Source of the DNA: Burkholderia glumae LMG 2196 = ATCC 33617
GTDB taxonomy: Bacteria > Pseudomonadota > Gammaproteobacteria > Burkholderiales > Burkholderiaceae
Assembly (NCBI RefSeq): GCF_000960995.1
Contig: NZ_CP009435.1
Span: forward strand, 2,790,001 to 2,854,000
Length of the DNA: 64,000 nucleotides
Direction: 5' to 3'
Each line of letters begins with the position of its first letter. The stretch's first letter is position 1. A model generated the notes under the pieces. It was given only the letters and a program-made list of their open reading frames with translations, ran no database searches and was not told the DNA's origin. This document shows, piece by piece, positions 36,701-44,487 of this stretch. Both the position numbers and the translations under genes were made by a program.

Positions 36701-37650
36701 GCCACCATCCGACAGCCGCGCTGCGCATCGTGGCCACCGCCGGCGCCGCGCCCGACGCGCCCGGCACGCCGGCCGACGCCTGGCTGCATGCCGAGCGCCG
36801 CTCGCGCAAGGTCGGCCCGCTGCCCGTCAAGGCGCGCCTCGCGCTGGCCGCCTTCGAGCGCCTGCGCGCCGCGCTCGGCGACGACGACCGGCGGTGCGCC
36901 GCGCCGCGCGCGGGCGTGAGCCTCGGCACGCTGTTCGGCTCGATCGAGGTGGCCGAGCAGTGTCTGAGCGCCGTCCACGAGCATGGCTTCGAGCGCGTCA
37001 CGCCGTCGTGGTACGCCACCGGCCTGCCGAACGCCACCGCCGCGATTCTCGCCTCGCTGGGCGAGCTGCAAGGCCCGAATCTGAGCTTTCTCGGCTATCA
37101 GGCCGGGCTCGACGCGATCGTCGGCGCGGCGCGCCAGATCGTGGCGGGCCATGCCGATGCGATGTGCGCGGGCGGCTTCGACCTGCCGAGCGAGCGCTAC
37201 GTGGCACGCGCGCGGGCGCAGGCGCCGTTCGCGCAGGCCGCCGCGATCCATGCCGGCGTCGGCCTGGTCTGGCTCGCGGCCGGCGCGCCGCGCGCGGGCG
37301 ACGCGGGGCAGCTGCTGGGCTGGTCGCAGCGGCTGTTCGACGACGCCGCCTTCGAGGCCGCGCGCGGCGACGGCTTCCGGCCGCTGGTGGCGGCCGCCCG
37401 CGCCATGGCCGGGCAAGCCGCCGCCGGCCTCGAGCCGGCGCTGCACCTGGTCGCCCCGGGGCTGCCCGGCGCGGTCGAGCGGCTCGCGGCCGGCGCACCG
37501 CTCGCGCTGGCCGAGGGGCTGGCCGGCCGCTGGCAGCCCGGGCTGCACGCGCTCGTCGTCAAGGGGCTCGGCCCGGTGACGACCTGCGTGCTGGTCGGCA
37601 AGCCCGGCGGCGCCGGCCATCGATCCAGCCAGCAGGAGGCCGCCTCATGA
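36697..37650 (+). CDS. Chain-length-factor-like ketosynthase (KS-beta)
   Basis: This is a 317-aa, KS-related but shorter protein. At the position of the KS nucleophile it reads SFLGYQAGLDAIVGAA, with Gln135 in place of Cys, the replacement typical of chain-length factors. The HGTGT and GHPQ His blocks of active KS enzymes are missing. NATAAILASLGELQGPN and CAGGFDLPSERYVARA are typical of the family. It should dimerise with the adjacent KS and set chain length. Confidence 0.83.
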   Translation: MSHHPTAALRIVATAGAAPDAPGTPADAWLHAERRSRKVGPLPVKARLALAAFERLRAALGDDDRRCAAPRAGVSLGTLFGSIEVAEQCLSAVHEHGFERVTPSWYATGLPNATAAILASLGELQGPNLSFLGYQAGLDAIVGAARQIVAGHADAMCAGGFDLPSERYVARARAQAPFAQAAAIHAGVGLVWLAAGAPRAGDAGQLLGWSQRLFDDAAFEAARGDGFRPLVAAARAMAGQAAAGLEPALHLVAPGLPGAVERLAAGAPLALAEGLAGRWQPGLHALVVKGLGPVTTCVLVGKPGGAGHRSSQQEAAS

Positions 37651-38696
37651 ACCCGATCGACAAGGCAAGCGCCGGCGCAGGCGAGCGCATGAACGGCAAC
37701 GAGGCGAGCGCGGCGATGGCAGCGAGGCCAGCGCCGAATCCGTTCGCGGGCCGGCTGCCGGCCGAGGTGCGCGGCTTCGCGGTACTGGCCGCGCTCGACG
37801 CGCTGCGTGCGCGCGAGGTCACCGCCAGCGACGGCACGCCGCTCGCGGCCTACGAGGCCGGCGCACGCGGCCGGCCCACCGTGCTCGTCTGCAACGCGCT
37901 CGGCGTGTCGGTGGCGTTCGTCGCGCCGCTGGTCGCGCGGCTCGCCGCGGACTATCACGTGGTGGGCTGGGAGGCGCGCGGGCTGCCGGCCTCCGGCAGC
38001 GCGGCCGGCGCCGAGGATCTCTCGCTGGCCCGCCACGCACGCGACGCGGCCGAGGTGCTGGCCGCGCTCGGCGGCGGCGATGGCACCAAGGGCGGCGCGG
38101 CCGTGCCGCATGCGTTCGCGCTGGTGGCCTACTGCGCCGGTTCGAACGTGGCCGCGCAGGCGCTGGCCGAGGGCCTCGTCACGGCCGGCCGGCTGGTGCT
38201 GCTGAGCCCGTCGATCGAGCTGCCCGGCGTGGCCGACAGAACCCCCTACCAGGCCAGCGTGCTGCCGCTCTGGGATCGCATCGCGGGCGGCGCGCACGGG
38301 CAGGCCGCGCTGGTGCGCGTGCTGCTCGGGCAGGCGCGCCGCGCCGACGACGGCACGCCCGACGGCCAGCTCGCGATCCTCAACGCGCTGCCGTTCGTGG
38401 ACGACGCCTCGATCGTGCGCTACGCGCGCCTGCAGCACGGCTGCCGGCGCGACGACTGGGCCGCGCGGCTGGCCGGCCTCGGCCTGCCCGCGCTGGTGCT
38501 GCACGGCGCGCAGGACGAGGTGATCCACGCGGCCACCTCGCGCGCGGTGGCCGGCGCGCTCGGCGCGGCGCTGCAGATCGTCGAGGCGGCCGGACATTTC
38601 GCGGTACATACGAGCCGTGATCTGCACGAGCGGATCGCGGCGTTTCTGAAGGACGCTGGCGAGGCCGGCGGAAAACGCCACTTGGGCAAGGAGTGA
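37647..38696 (+). CDS. Alpha/beta hydrolase with cysteine nucleophile
   Basis: This is a 349-aa alpha/beta-hydrolase fold protein. VLVCNALGVSVAFVAPL is in the oxyanion-loop position, HVVGWEARGLPASG follows, and the nucleophile elbow reads LVAYCAGSNVAA, so the nucleophile is Cys163 and not Ser. Asp290 (LHGAQDEVIH) and His317 (EAAGHFAVHTS) complete the triad. Cys nucleophiles are used by dienelactone hydrolases and PHA synthases and favour acyl transfer over hydrolysis. In this operon it could release or transfer the ACP-bound chain. It overlaps the CLF gene by 4 bp. The N-terminal 35 residues are unstructured. Confidence 0.8.
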   Translation: MNPIDKASAGAGERMNGNEASAAMAARPAPNPFAGRLPAEVRGFAVLAALDALRAREVTASDGTPLAAYEAGARGRPTVLVCNALGVSVAFVAPLVARLAADYHVVGWEARGLPASGSAAGAEDLSLARHARDAAEVLAALGGGDGTKGGAAVPHAFALVAYCAGSNVAAQALAEGLVTAGRLVLLSPSIELPGVADRTPYQASVLPLWDRIAGGAHGQAALVRVLLGQARRADDGTPDGQLAILNALPFVDDASIVRYARLQHGCRRDDWAARLAGLGLPALVLHGAQDEVIHAATSRAVAGALGAALQIVEAAGHFAVHTSRDLHERIAAFLKDAGEAGGKRHLGKE

Positions 38697-38702
38697 TGGA
38701 CG

Positions 38703-39419
38703 ATGGAGATGCATCTGGACGTACTGGAGGAGGCGAGGGCCGGGCTGGTGGCCCGCATTCGCGACCATTCGTTTCTCGCGCGCTGCCGCTCGGGCGACGT
38801 ACCGCTCGACGAGCTGAAGCTGTTCCTGGTGCAGCAGGGGCTCTACAGCAGCTACTTCACGCGCTACCTGTGCGCGCTGATGGCGAACCTGCCGGACAAC
38901 GCCGACGTGCAGAAGCTGGCCGGCAACCTCTGCGAGGAGCTGGGCCTGACCGACGACAGCCAGACCCCTCACAGCCTCGTGTACCGCGCCATGCTCGAAC
39001 ACTTCGGCCTGTCGCTGGACGGCGCACGGCCGCTGATCGGCACGCGCCGGCTGATCGACACGATGTTCGACCACTGCCGCCATCCCGACCCGGCACGCGG
39101 CCTGGCCGCGCTGTGCCTCGGTGCCGAGGCGCTGGTGCCGGTGGTCTACGCCGACCTCATCAAGGGCTTCGAGGCGCACGGCGCGGCCGCCGGCGCGCTG
39201 GCGTTCTTCCACATCCACGTGGAATGCGACGACGGCCACGCCGAGACCATGCGCGACATCCTGGTGGAGATCGCGCAGCGCGACGGCGAGCGGGTGCAGA
39301 CCATGCTGAGCGCGGGCGAGGCGCTGGTGGACGCGCGCCTCGCGTTCTTCGACGCGATCGAGGCCGGCGCCGCGCGGCAGCGCAGCGTGCAGGCGCGCGC
39401 GCTCGAAACGGTGCAGTGA
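38703..39419 (+). CDS. Haem-oxygenase-like diiron oxidase (HDO/TenA-PqqC fold)
   Basis: This is a 238-aa all-helical protein. Candidate metal ligands in the order expected for HDO enzymes are Glu79 (NLCEELG), His90 (TPHSLVY), Glu142 (LGAEALVP) and His172, Asp176 and His179 in FFHIHVECDDGHAETM. HDO members such as UndA, BesC, SznF and RohS use a labile diiron centre to oxidise amines or cleave C-C bonds. It has a clear AAGGAG site 9 bp before ATG 38703. Its neighbour is a second, unrelated diiron oxygenase, so the two could perform successive oxidations on nitrogen or carbon. Confidence 0.82.
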   Translation: MEMHLDVLEEARAGLVARIRDHSFLARCRSGDVPLDELKLFLVQQGLYSSYFTRYLCALMANLPDNADVQKLAGNLCEELGLTDDSQTPHSLVYRAMLEHFGLSLDGARPLIGTRRLIDTMFDHCRHPDPARGLAALCLGAEALVPVVYADLIKGFEAHGAAAGALAFFHIHVECDDGHAETMRDILVEIAQRDGERVQTMLSAGEALVDARLAFFDAIEAGAARQRSVQARALETVQ

Positions 39420-39521
39420 TGCGCGCGATCCGGCCGCGGCGCGTGCCCGACGCGCGCCGCGGCCGGCCCCCCACCGAGCAACGGCCGGCCGCATCGCAGC
39501 CGCCGGGAGACTGACAGCACC

Positions 39522-40439
39522 ATGTATACGACACTCGATCACGATGCGAGCTTCACCGCCAAGGTGGTGGAACGGCTCGCCGCCAGCTGGGACCACCGCG
39601 TGGCCGTTCGGCAGCCGCGGCTGGACCTGACGCAATACTGCGACGACTCGATCCCCGAGTTCCCGATCTCGATGGTGCCGTTCTGGGACGACGAGGATTT
39701 CGCGCCGCTGCCGCACGCCGACAAGCTGCGCCTGCTCGGCGCGGCCTGGGTCGCCTACAACGAGAAGGCGATGTACCTGGAGGACGAGATCGTGCAGCCG
39801 CTTTGCAGCCTGCTGCTGAAGCGCCGCCTGCCCGGCACCGGCGACGCGCGGCTCAAGCAGACGCTCGCGCAGATCCAGGTGGACGAGCAGTTCCACATCC
39901 TGATGTGCCTCGAGGTCTGCCACTGCGCGCGCGCGCGGCACCGGCTCGGCGACCTGGAGGTGCCCGAGCCGCTGGTGGGCGCCGCGCAGCGCGCGCGCCT
40001 GGCCGCCGCGCGCGACGCTCGCGAGGCGGCGATCGTGCGGCTCGCCTATGCCTCGGTCGCGGAGATGTCGATCAACGCCTACCTGACGCAGGTCTCCACC
40101 GATCAGTCGATCCAGCCGCTGAACCGCATCAACACCGATCTGCACCGGCGCGACGAGGCCGCGCACGGCACCGGCTTCCACGAGATCGTGGGCTCGGTCT
40201 ACCGCGCGCTCGACGCGCCGGGGCAGGCCGCGTTCGCCGCCGAGATCGCCGCCGCGCTCGACGTGTTCACGACCCCCGACACCACCGCCTGGCACGCGAT
40301 CCTCGCGTATCTGGCGGTGCCGCATCGCGAGCGGATCCTGGCGCGCCTGGACGCGCGCAACGCCGGGGTGCGGCTGTCGCGCGATTACGCGACGCTGCGC
40401 AGCCTGTTCGACGAACTCGGCCTCGCGGGCCTCGCCTGA
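39522..40439 (+). CDS. AurF-family diiron N-oxygenase
   Basis: This is a 305-aa protein with all seven iron ligands of AurF at matching spacing: Glu87, Glu122 and His125 (QVDEQFHILM), Glu181 (VAEMSINAYL), and His208, Glu212 and His215 (DLHRRDEAAHG). AurF and CmlI oxidise aryl amines stepwise to hydroxylamine, nitroso and nitro; relatives act on aliphatic or carrier-bound amines or form azoxy bonds. The presence of this gene implies a primary amine in the intermediate. Electrons could come from the operon's ferredoxin and reductase. It starts at ATG 39522 after GGGAGA. Confidence 0.88.
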   Translation: MYTTLDHDASFTAKVVERLAASWDHRVAVRQPRLDLTQYCDDSIPEFPISMVPFWDDEDFAPLPHADKLRLLGAAWVAYNEKAMYLEDEIVQPLCSLLLKRRLPGTGDARLKQTLAQIQVDEQFHILMCLEVCHCARARHRLGDLEVPEPLVGAAQRARLAAARDAREAAIVRLAYASVAEMSINAYLTQVSTDQSIQPLNRINTDLHRRDEAAHGTGFHEIVGSVYRALDAPGQAAFAAEIAAALDVFTTPDTTAWHAILAYLAVPHRERILARLDARNAGVRLSRDYATLRSLFDELGLAGLA

Positions 40440-40470
40440 ACGTCATCCACCATTCCAGTACGGGAGCAGC

Positions 40471-41640
40471 ATGAAGATTTTCGATCCGGCGATCCTGAAC
40501 CTGCCGTTCTACGACGCCACCCATCGCGCGCTGGCCGCCGACCTCGAGGCCTGGGTCGAGGCCCACGCGTGGCTGCCGCACGAGTACGAGCGGCTCGACG
40601 CGGCCGAGCGCGGGCGCCTCTACACGCGCCTGCTCGGCCAGGACGGCTGGCTGCGCCATGCGGTCGATCCGGCGCCGGGCCGCGAACGGCCCGACGTGCG
40701 CGCGCTGTGCCTGATCCGCGAGGCGTTCGCCTATCTCGACGACCTGGTCGATTTCGCGTTCTCGATCCAGGGGCTCGCGGCCGCGCCGATCGCCTGGTAC
40801 GGCAGCGCGGCGCAGCGCGCGGCCTGGCTGCCCGGGCTGCGCGACGGCACCGTCATCGGCTCGCTCGCGCTGTCGGAACCGGAGGCGGGCTCGAACCTCG
40901 CGGCGGTGGCGGTGGCCGCCGAACGCACCGCCGACGGCTATGCGGTGGACGGCCTCAAGACCTGGGTGTCGAACGGCGACATCGCCGACCACCACGCGGT
41001 GCTGCTGCGCACCGGCGAGGGCCCGGGCGGGCTCGGGCTGAGCTTCCTCTCGGTGCCGGCCGCCACCGCGGGCGTGACGCCGAACGGCATCGCGCTGCTC
41101 GCGCCGCGCGCGTTCGCCTCGCTCGCGTTCGAGCAGGCCGCGCTGCCGGCCGACGCGCTGATCGGCACGGCCGGCATGGGCTTTCGCTACGCGATGGAGA
41201 TCCTCAACATCTATCGCGCCAGCGTCGGCGCGGCCGCGCTCGGCTTCGCGCGGCGCGCGCTGGCCGCCTCGCTGGAGTGGGCGCGCGAGCGGCCGGTGGC
41301 GGGCGGCAAGCTGCTGCAGCAGCAGTTCACGATCGACAAGATCGCCAACATGGCGGCGTTCGCCGACAGCACCGCGCTGCTGGTGGCGCGCACCGCCTGG
41401 GAGTTCGACACCGGCGTGGCCGAGGTGGCCGCGCACGCCAGCATCACCAAGCTGGTCGCCACCGACGGCCTCGCGCGGGTGGCCGACGACGCGGTGCAGC
41501 TGTTCGGCGCGGCCGGGCTGGTGGCCGGCTCGCCGGCCGAGAGCCTGTTCCGGCAGGCGCGCGCGCTGCGCATCTACGAGGGCACCTCGGAGATCCAGAA
41601 GATCGTGATCGCGGGCAGCGTCTCGCGCCGTCGCGCATGA
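40471..41640 (+). CDS. Acyl-CoA dehydrogenase family flavoenzyme
   Basis: This is a 389-aa protein. GSLALSEPEAGSNLAAVA is the flavin/substrate motif, VDGLKTWVSNGDIAD is the middle beta-domain, and RIYEGTSEIQKIVIAG carries the catalytic Glu equivalent to MCAD Glu376. Such enzymes introduce an alpha,beta double bond in acyl-CoA or acyl-ACP; members of NRPS/PKS loci oxidise carrier-bound aminoacyl groups. It overlaps the ketoreductase gene by 4 bp. It may desaturate the starter before or after chain extension. Confidence 0.87.
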   Translation: MKIFDPAILNLPFYDATHRALAADLEAWVEAHAWLPHEYERLDAAERGRLYTRLLGQDGWLRHAVDPAPGRERPDVRALCLIREAFAYLDDLVDFAFSIQGLAAAPIAWYGSAAQRAAWLPGLRDGTVIGSLALSEPEAGSNLAAVAVAAERTADGYAVDGLKTWVSNGDIADHHAVLLRTGEGPGGLGLSFLSVPAATAGVTPNGIALLAPRAFASLAFEQAALPADALIGTAGMGFRYAMEILNIYRASVGAAALGFARRALAASLEWARERPVAGGKLLQQQFTIDKIANMAAFADSTALLVARTAWEFDTGVAEVAAHASITKLVATDGLARVADDAVQLFGAAGLVAGSPAESLFRQARALRIYEGTSEIQKIVIAGSVSRRRA

Positions 41641-42377
41641 GCGCGCCGGCGGGGCGCGCGGTGCTGGTGACGGGCGGCACGCGCGGCATCGGCGCGGCGA
41701 TCGTGCGGCGGCTGGCGGCGGCCGGCTGGCGCGTGGCGGCCTCCTACCGTCACGACGCGCGGGCGGCCGCCGCGCTCGAACGCGAGCTGGCGGCGGCGGG
41801 CGTGACGGCCGCCGTGCTGCGCGCCGACGTGACCGACCCGCACGCGGCGCGCGCGCTGGCCGAGGAGGCCGCGCGGCGCCTGGGCGGGCTCGACGCGCTG
41901 GTCAACAACGCCGGCATGGTCGACGACGGCGCGTTCGTCACGCTCGAGGCCGAGCGCTATCTGAACGTGCTGCGCACCAACCTGCTCGGCGCGATCCGCG
42001 TCACCGGCGCGGCGCTGCCGCACCTGCTGCGCGGCCGCGCGCCGGCGGTGGTCAATCTCGCCTCGCTCGGCGGCGTGGCCGGCAAGGAGGGGCAGGTGGC
42101 CTACGCGGCCAGCAAGGGCGGGCTGATCGGCTTCACGCACTGGCTCGCGCGGCGCTACGCGGCCGCGGGACTCACCGCCAACGCGGTGGCGCCCGGCTTC
42201 ATCGACACCGAGATGATCGCCGGCCTCACGCCGGCGATGACGGCCCACATCGTCGGCGGCAGCGCGGCGCGGCGCGTCGGGCAGGCCGACGAGGTGGCGC
42301 GCGCGGTGGCGTTCCTGCTCGAACCGGGCTACCTGCACGGCACCACGCTGCGGCTCGACGGCGGCTTCAACCGTTGA
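41637..42377 (+). CDS. FabG-like 3-ketoacyl-ACP reductase
   Basis: This is a 246-aa classical SDR with VLVTGGTRGIGAAIV for NADPH, LVNNAGMVDDG, ASLGGVAGKEGQVAYAASKGG (Ser, Tyr, Lys), APGFIDTEM and the C-terminal GTTLRLDGGFNR typical of FabG. It should reduce the beta-keto group in each extension round. It overlaps the acyl-CoA dehydrogenase gene by 4 bp. Confidence 0.88.
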   Translation: MSAPAGRAVLVTGGTRGIGAAIVRRLAAAGWRVAASYRHDARAAAALERELAAAGVTAAVLRADVTDPHAARALAEEAARRLGGLDALVNNAGMVDDGAFVTLEAERYLNVLRTNLLGAIRVTGAALPHLLRGRAPAVVNLASLGGVAGKEGQVAYAASKGGLIGFTHWLARRYAAAGLTANAVAPGFIDTEMIAGLTPAMTAHIVGGSAARRVGQADEVARAVAFLLEPGYLHGTTLRLDGGFNR

Positions 42378-42441
42378 GCGCGCCGACACCATCGAGCGGG
42401 CACGCAGTTCCCGATACGCAACTTCTTCACGGAGCCCAAGC

Positions 42442-42888
42442 ATGCAACCCGATCCCGACGACGACATCACGCTGCTCTACGACGTCGGCTACGCCGACAC
42501 CGACGCGGGCGGCATCGTCTACCACGCGCGCTACATCGAGATGGCCGAGCGCGCGCGCAACCGGCTGATGGTCGCGGCCGGCTACTCGTTCGCGCGGCTC
42601 GCCGCCGACGGCCTGCTGTTCATCGTGCGCCGCGTCGAGGCCGTCTACCACGCGCCGGCCTGGCTCGAGGACCGCCTCGCGCTGCGTTCGCGGATCGGCG
42701 GCATCACGGCCTCGCGCTCGCTGTGGGTGACCGAGGTCACGCGCGGCGCGGACGCGATCGCGCGCATCAGCATCGAGATGGTGGCGGTGGAGCGCGCCAC
42801 GCGCCGCGCGGTGCGGCACCCGCAGGCGCTGGTCGACGCGCTGGCGCCGCATCTGCCGGCCGGCGAGCCGGCGGGGGTGTGCGCATGA
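42442..42888 (+). CDS. 4-Hydroxybenzoyl-CoA-type (YbgC-like) thioesterase
   Basis: This is a 148-aa hotdog-fold enzyme. The diagnostic motif YADTDAGGIVYHARYIEMAE contains the catalytic Asp (residue 21) and the GIVYH turn. It would hydrolyse an acyl-CoA or acyl-ACP thioester and could release the finished chain or clear stalled intermediates. The same family is found in aryl-polyene loci. It overlaps the dehydratase gene by 4 bp. Confidence 0.87.
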   Translation: MQPDPDDDITLLYDVGYADTDAGGIVYHARYIEMAERARNRLMVAAGYSFARLAADGLLFIVRRVEAVYHAPAWLEDRLALRSRIGGITASRSLWVTEVTRGADAIARISIEMVAVERATRRAVRHPQALVDALAPHLPAGEPAGVCA

Positions 42889-43382
42889 CGGCCGCCCGCC
42901 CGCCGGCCGCCGCCGAGGCGCGCGCCACGCTCGACGCCGGCACCGCGCTCGGCCCCGACGCGGTGACGCGGCTGCTCGCGCATCGCGCGCCGTTCCTGTT
43001 CGTGCGCCATGCGCAGGTGGCCGCCGACGGCCTCGCGATCCGCGGCTTCCAGCAGTTCGCGCCCGACGAGCCGTGGTTCGCCGGCCATTTCCCCGACGCG
43101 CCGATCGTGCCGGGCGTGCTGCTGGTGGAGTTCGTCGCGCAGACCGCGAACCTGCTCGTCGGCCAGCGGCGCGGCGGCGAGGCGCGCTGCCACCTGGTGG
43201 GCGTGCGCAACGCGCGTTTCGTCCAGCCGGTGCTGCCCGGGCAGGCGCTCGAGGCCTGCGTGACGCTGCCGGCCGGCAGCGCCGCGCCGCGCGCCGGCGC
43301 GGTGGCGAATTTCGAGGCGGTGGTGTTGCGCGGCACCGAGCGCTGCATGAGCGCGACCGTCACGCTGTACCTGACGCAGTAG
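42885..43382 (+). CDS. FabZ-like 3-hydroxyacyl-ACP dehydratase
   Basis: This is a 165-aa hotdog dehydratase. The active-site helix reads WFAGHFPDAPIVPGVLLVEF, with His68 and Glu82 separated by 14 residues as in FabZ. It should remove water after each ketoreduction. No enoyl reductase is encoded in the operon, so double bonds are expected to stay in the chain, as in polyene-forming type II PKSs. Confidence 0.87.
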   Translation: MTAARPPAAAEARATLDAGTALGPDAVTRLLAHRAPFLFVRHAQVAADGLAIRGFQQFAPDEPWFAGHFPDAPIVPGVLLVEFVAQTANLLVGQRRGGEARCHLVGVRNARFVQPVLPGQALEACVTLPAGSAAPRAGAVANFEAVVLRGTERCMSATVTLYLTQ

Positions 43383-43426
43383 CCGCGCGGCGCGCCGCCG
43401 GACCCTCAACCCAGACGGAGACAAGC

Positions 43427-43720
43427 ATGAGCGACGTAACGACGAAGCACGAGATCATCGAGGTGATCAGGACCGAACTGCTGCCCGCGCTCGAATCGGC
43501 GGCCGGCGTGGACCCGGCCGAGATCGGCGCCGACACGCGGCTGCTCGACGAGGGGCTGGCGCTCGATTCGCTCGACGTGCTGGACCTGCAGGTGGCGCTC
43601 GAAGGCCGCTTCCGGGTCAGCCTGCCGGTGCTGAACCGCGCGCTGATCGAGGCCTCGGGCAACAGCGTGGGCGGGCTTGCCGCGCTGGTGATCGAGCATC
43701 GCTCGCAGGCCACCGCATGA
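43427..43720 (+). CDS. Acyl carrier protein 3
   Basis: This is a 97-aa carrier protein starting at ATG 43427, after the purine-rich ACGGAGACAAGC. The attachment Ser48 lies in LALDSLDVLDLQV, and the Asp-Ser-Leu form is canonical. Its stop overlaps the next start by 4 bp. Three ACPs in one operon suggest separate carriers for starter activation, elongation and tailoring. Confidence 0.86.
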   Translation: MSDVTTKHEIIEVIRTELLPALESAAGVDPAEIGADTRLLDEGLALDSLDVLDLQVALEGRFRVSLPVLNRALIEASGNSVGGLAALVIEHRSQATA

Positions 43721-44487
43721 GCGCGCGCGCGCTCGTGATCGACGCGCACGGCGTGATCGAGCAGGCGCTGTGCGCGCGCCTCGCGGCGGCCGGCACGCGG
43801 GTGCTCGCGCATCGGCGCGACGGCGCCGCGGCGGCCGGCGCCGACGGCGGCCTGACGTTCCAGGACGGCGGCCCCGGCGTGGTGAAGGTGCGCGCCGCGC
43901 ATCCCGCCGCGCAACTGGCCGCGTGGGACGCGAGCCACGGCCCGTTCGACACGATCGTGTTCGGCCGGCCGCACGATGCGCCGACCGGCGCTGGCGCGGC
44001 CGGGGCGGCCCCCGAGGTCGACGGCTTCGATGCCTTCGACGCGTTCGCGCAGCGGCTCGAGGCGCGCCTCGGCGATTTCCTCGCCGCGCTGCAGGCCGCC
44101 GCGACGCTGCTGCGCCGTGGCGGCAACGCGCAGATCTGGACGCTCACGCAGGAGGACAGCATGGGCTACTACCTCGCCACCACGCCCGCCGCGCTGCCGG
44201 TGGACGTGCGCGCGCGCCACGCGGCGGTCAAGAGCCTCGGCAAGGAAATGCTGCGGCTCGGCGTGAAGGTCAATGCCGCGCATCTGCAGCCGGCCGCCGA
44301 GGAGGCCGCCGACGCCTCGGCCTGGCGTGACGCGCGCGACGGCCTGAAGGCGTTCGCGCTGCGCTTCCAACCCAACGGCGCGCTCGCGGTGGCGAACGCG
44401 CTCGCCGCCTGGATCGCCCGCGACGACTTGCCGGTCGCGGGCATGGTGGTGCCGATCGGCATCGGCTTTCCGGAGAACAACCTGTGA
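43717..44487 (+). CDS. Degenerate SDR-fold protein
   Basis: This is a 256-aa protein whose length and strand pattern fit the SDR fold, but the nucleotide-binding TGxxxGxG is replaced by VIDAHGVIEQALC. The catalytic YxxxK is replaced by HAAVKSLGKEMLR, so Tyr is lost and Lys kept. The C-terminal MVVPIGIGFPENNL takes the place of the usual DGG end. It may be a non-catalytic partner of the ketoreductase or a lyase/isomerase of new activity. Aryl-polyene-type loci often contain a second, divergent SDR. It overlaps the PurU-like gene by 4 bp (GTGA). Confidence 0.7.
   Translation: MSARALVIDAHGVIEQALCARLAAAGTRVLAHRRDGAAAAGADGGLTFQDGGPGVVKVRAAHPAAQLAAWDASHGPFDTIVFGRPHDAPTGAGAAGAAPEVDGFDAFDAFAQRLEARLGDFLAALQAAATLLRRGGNAQIWTLTQEDSMGYYLATTPAALPVDVRARHAAVKSLGKEMLRLGVKVNAAHLQPAAEEAADASAWRDARDGLKAFALRFQPNGALAVANALAAWIARDDLPVAGMVVPIGIGFPENNL

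Noticed and set aside
31129..44487. Reading the KS/CLF/KR/DH/ACP set as a second fatty-acid synthesis operon
   Set aside because: Gln-type CLF, missing enoyl reductase and malonyl transferase, and the presence of N-oxygenase and exporter genes argue for secondary metabolism.
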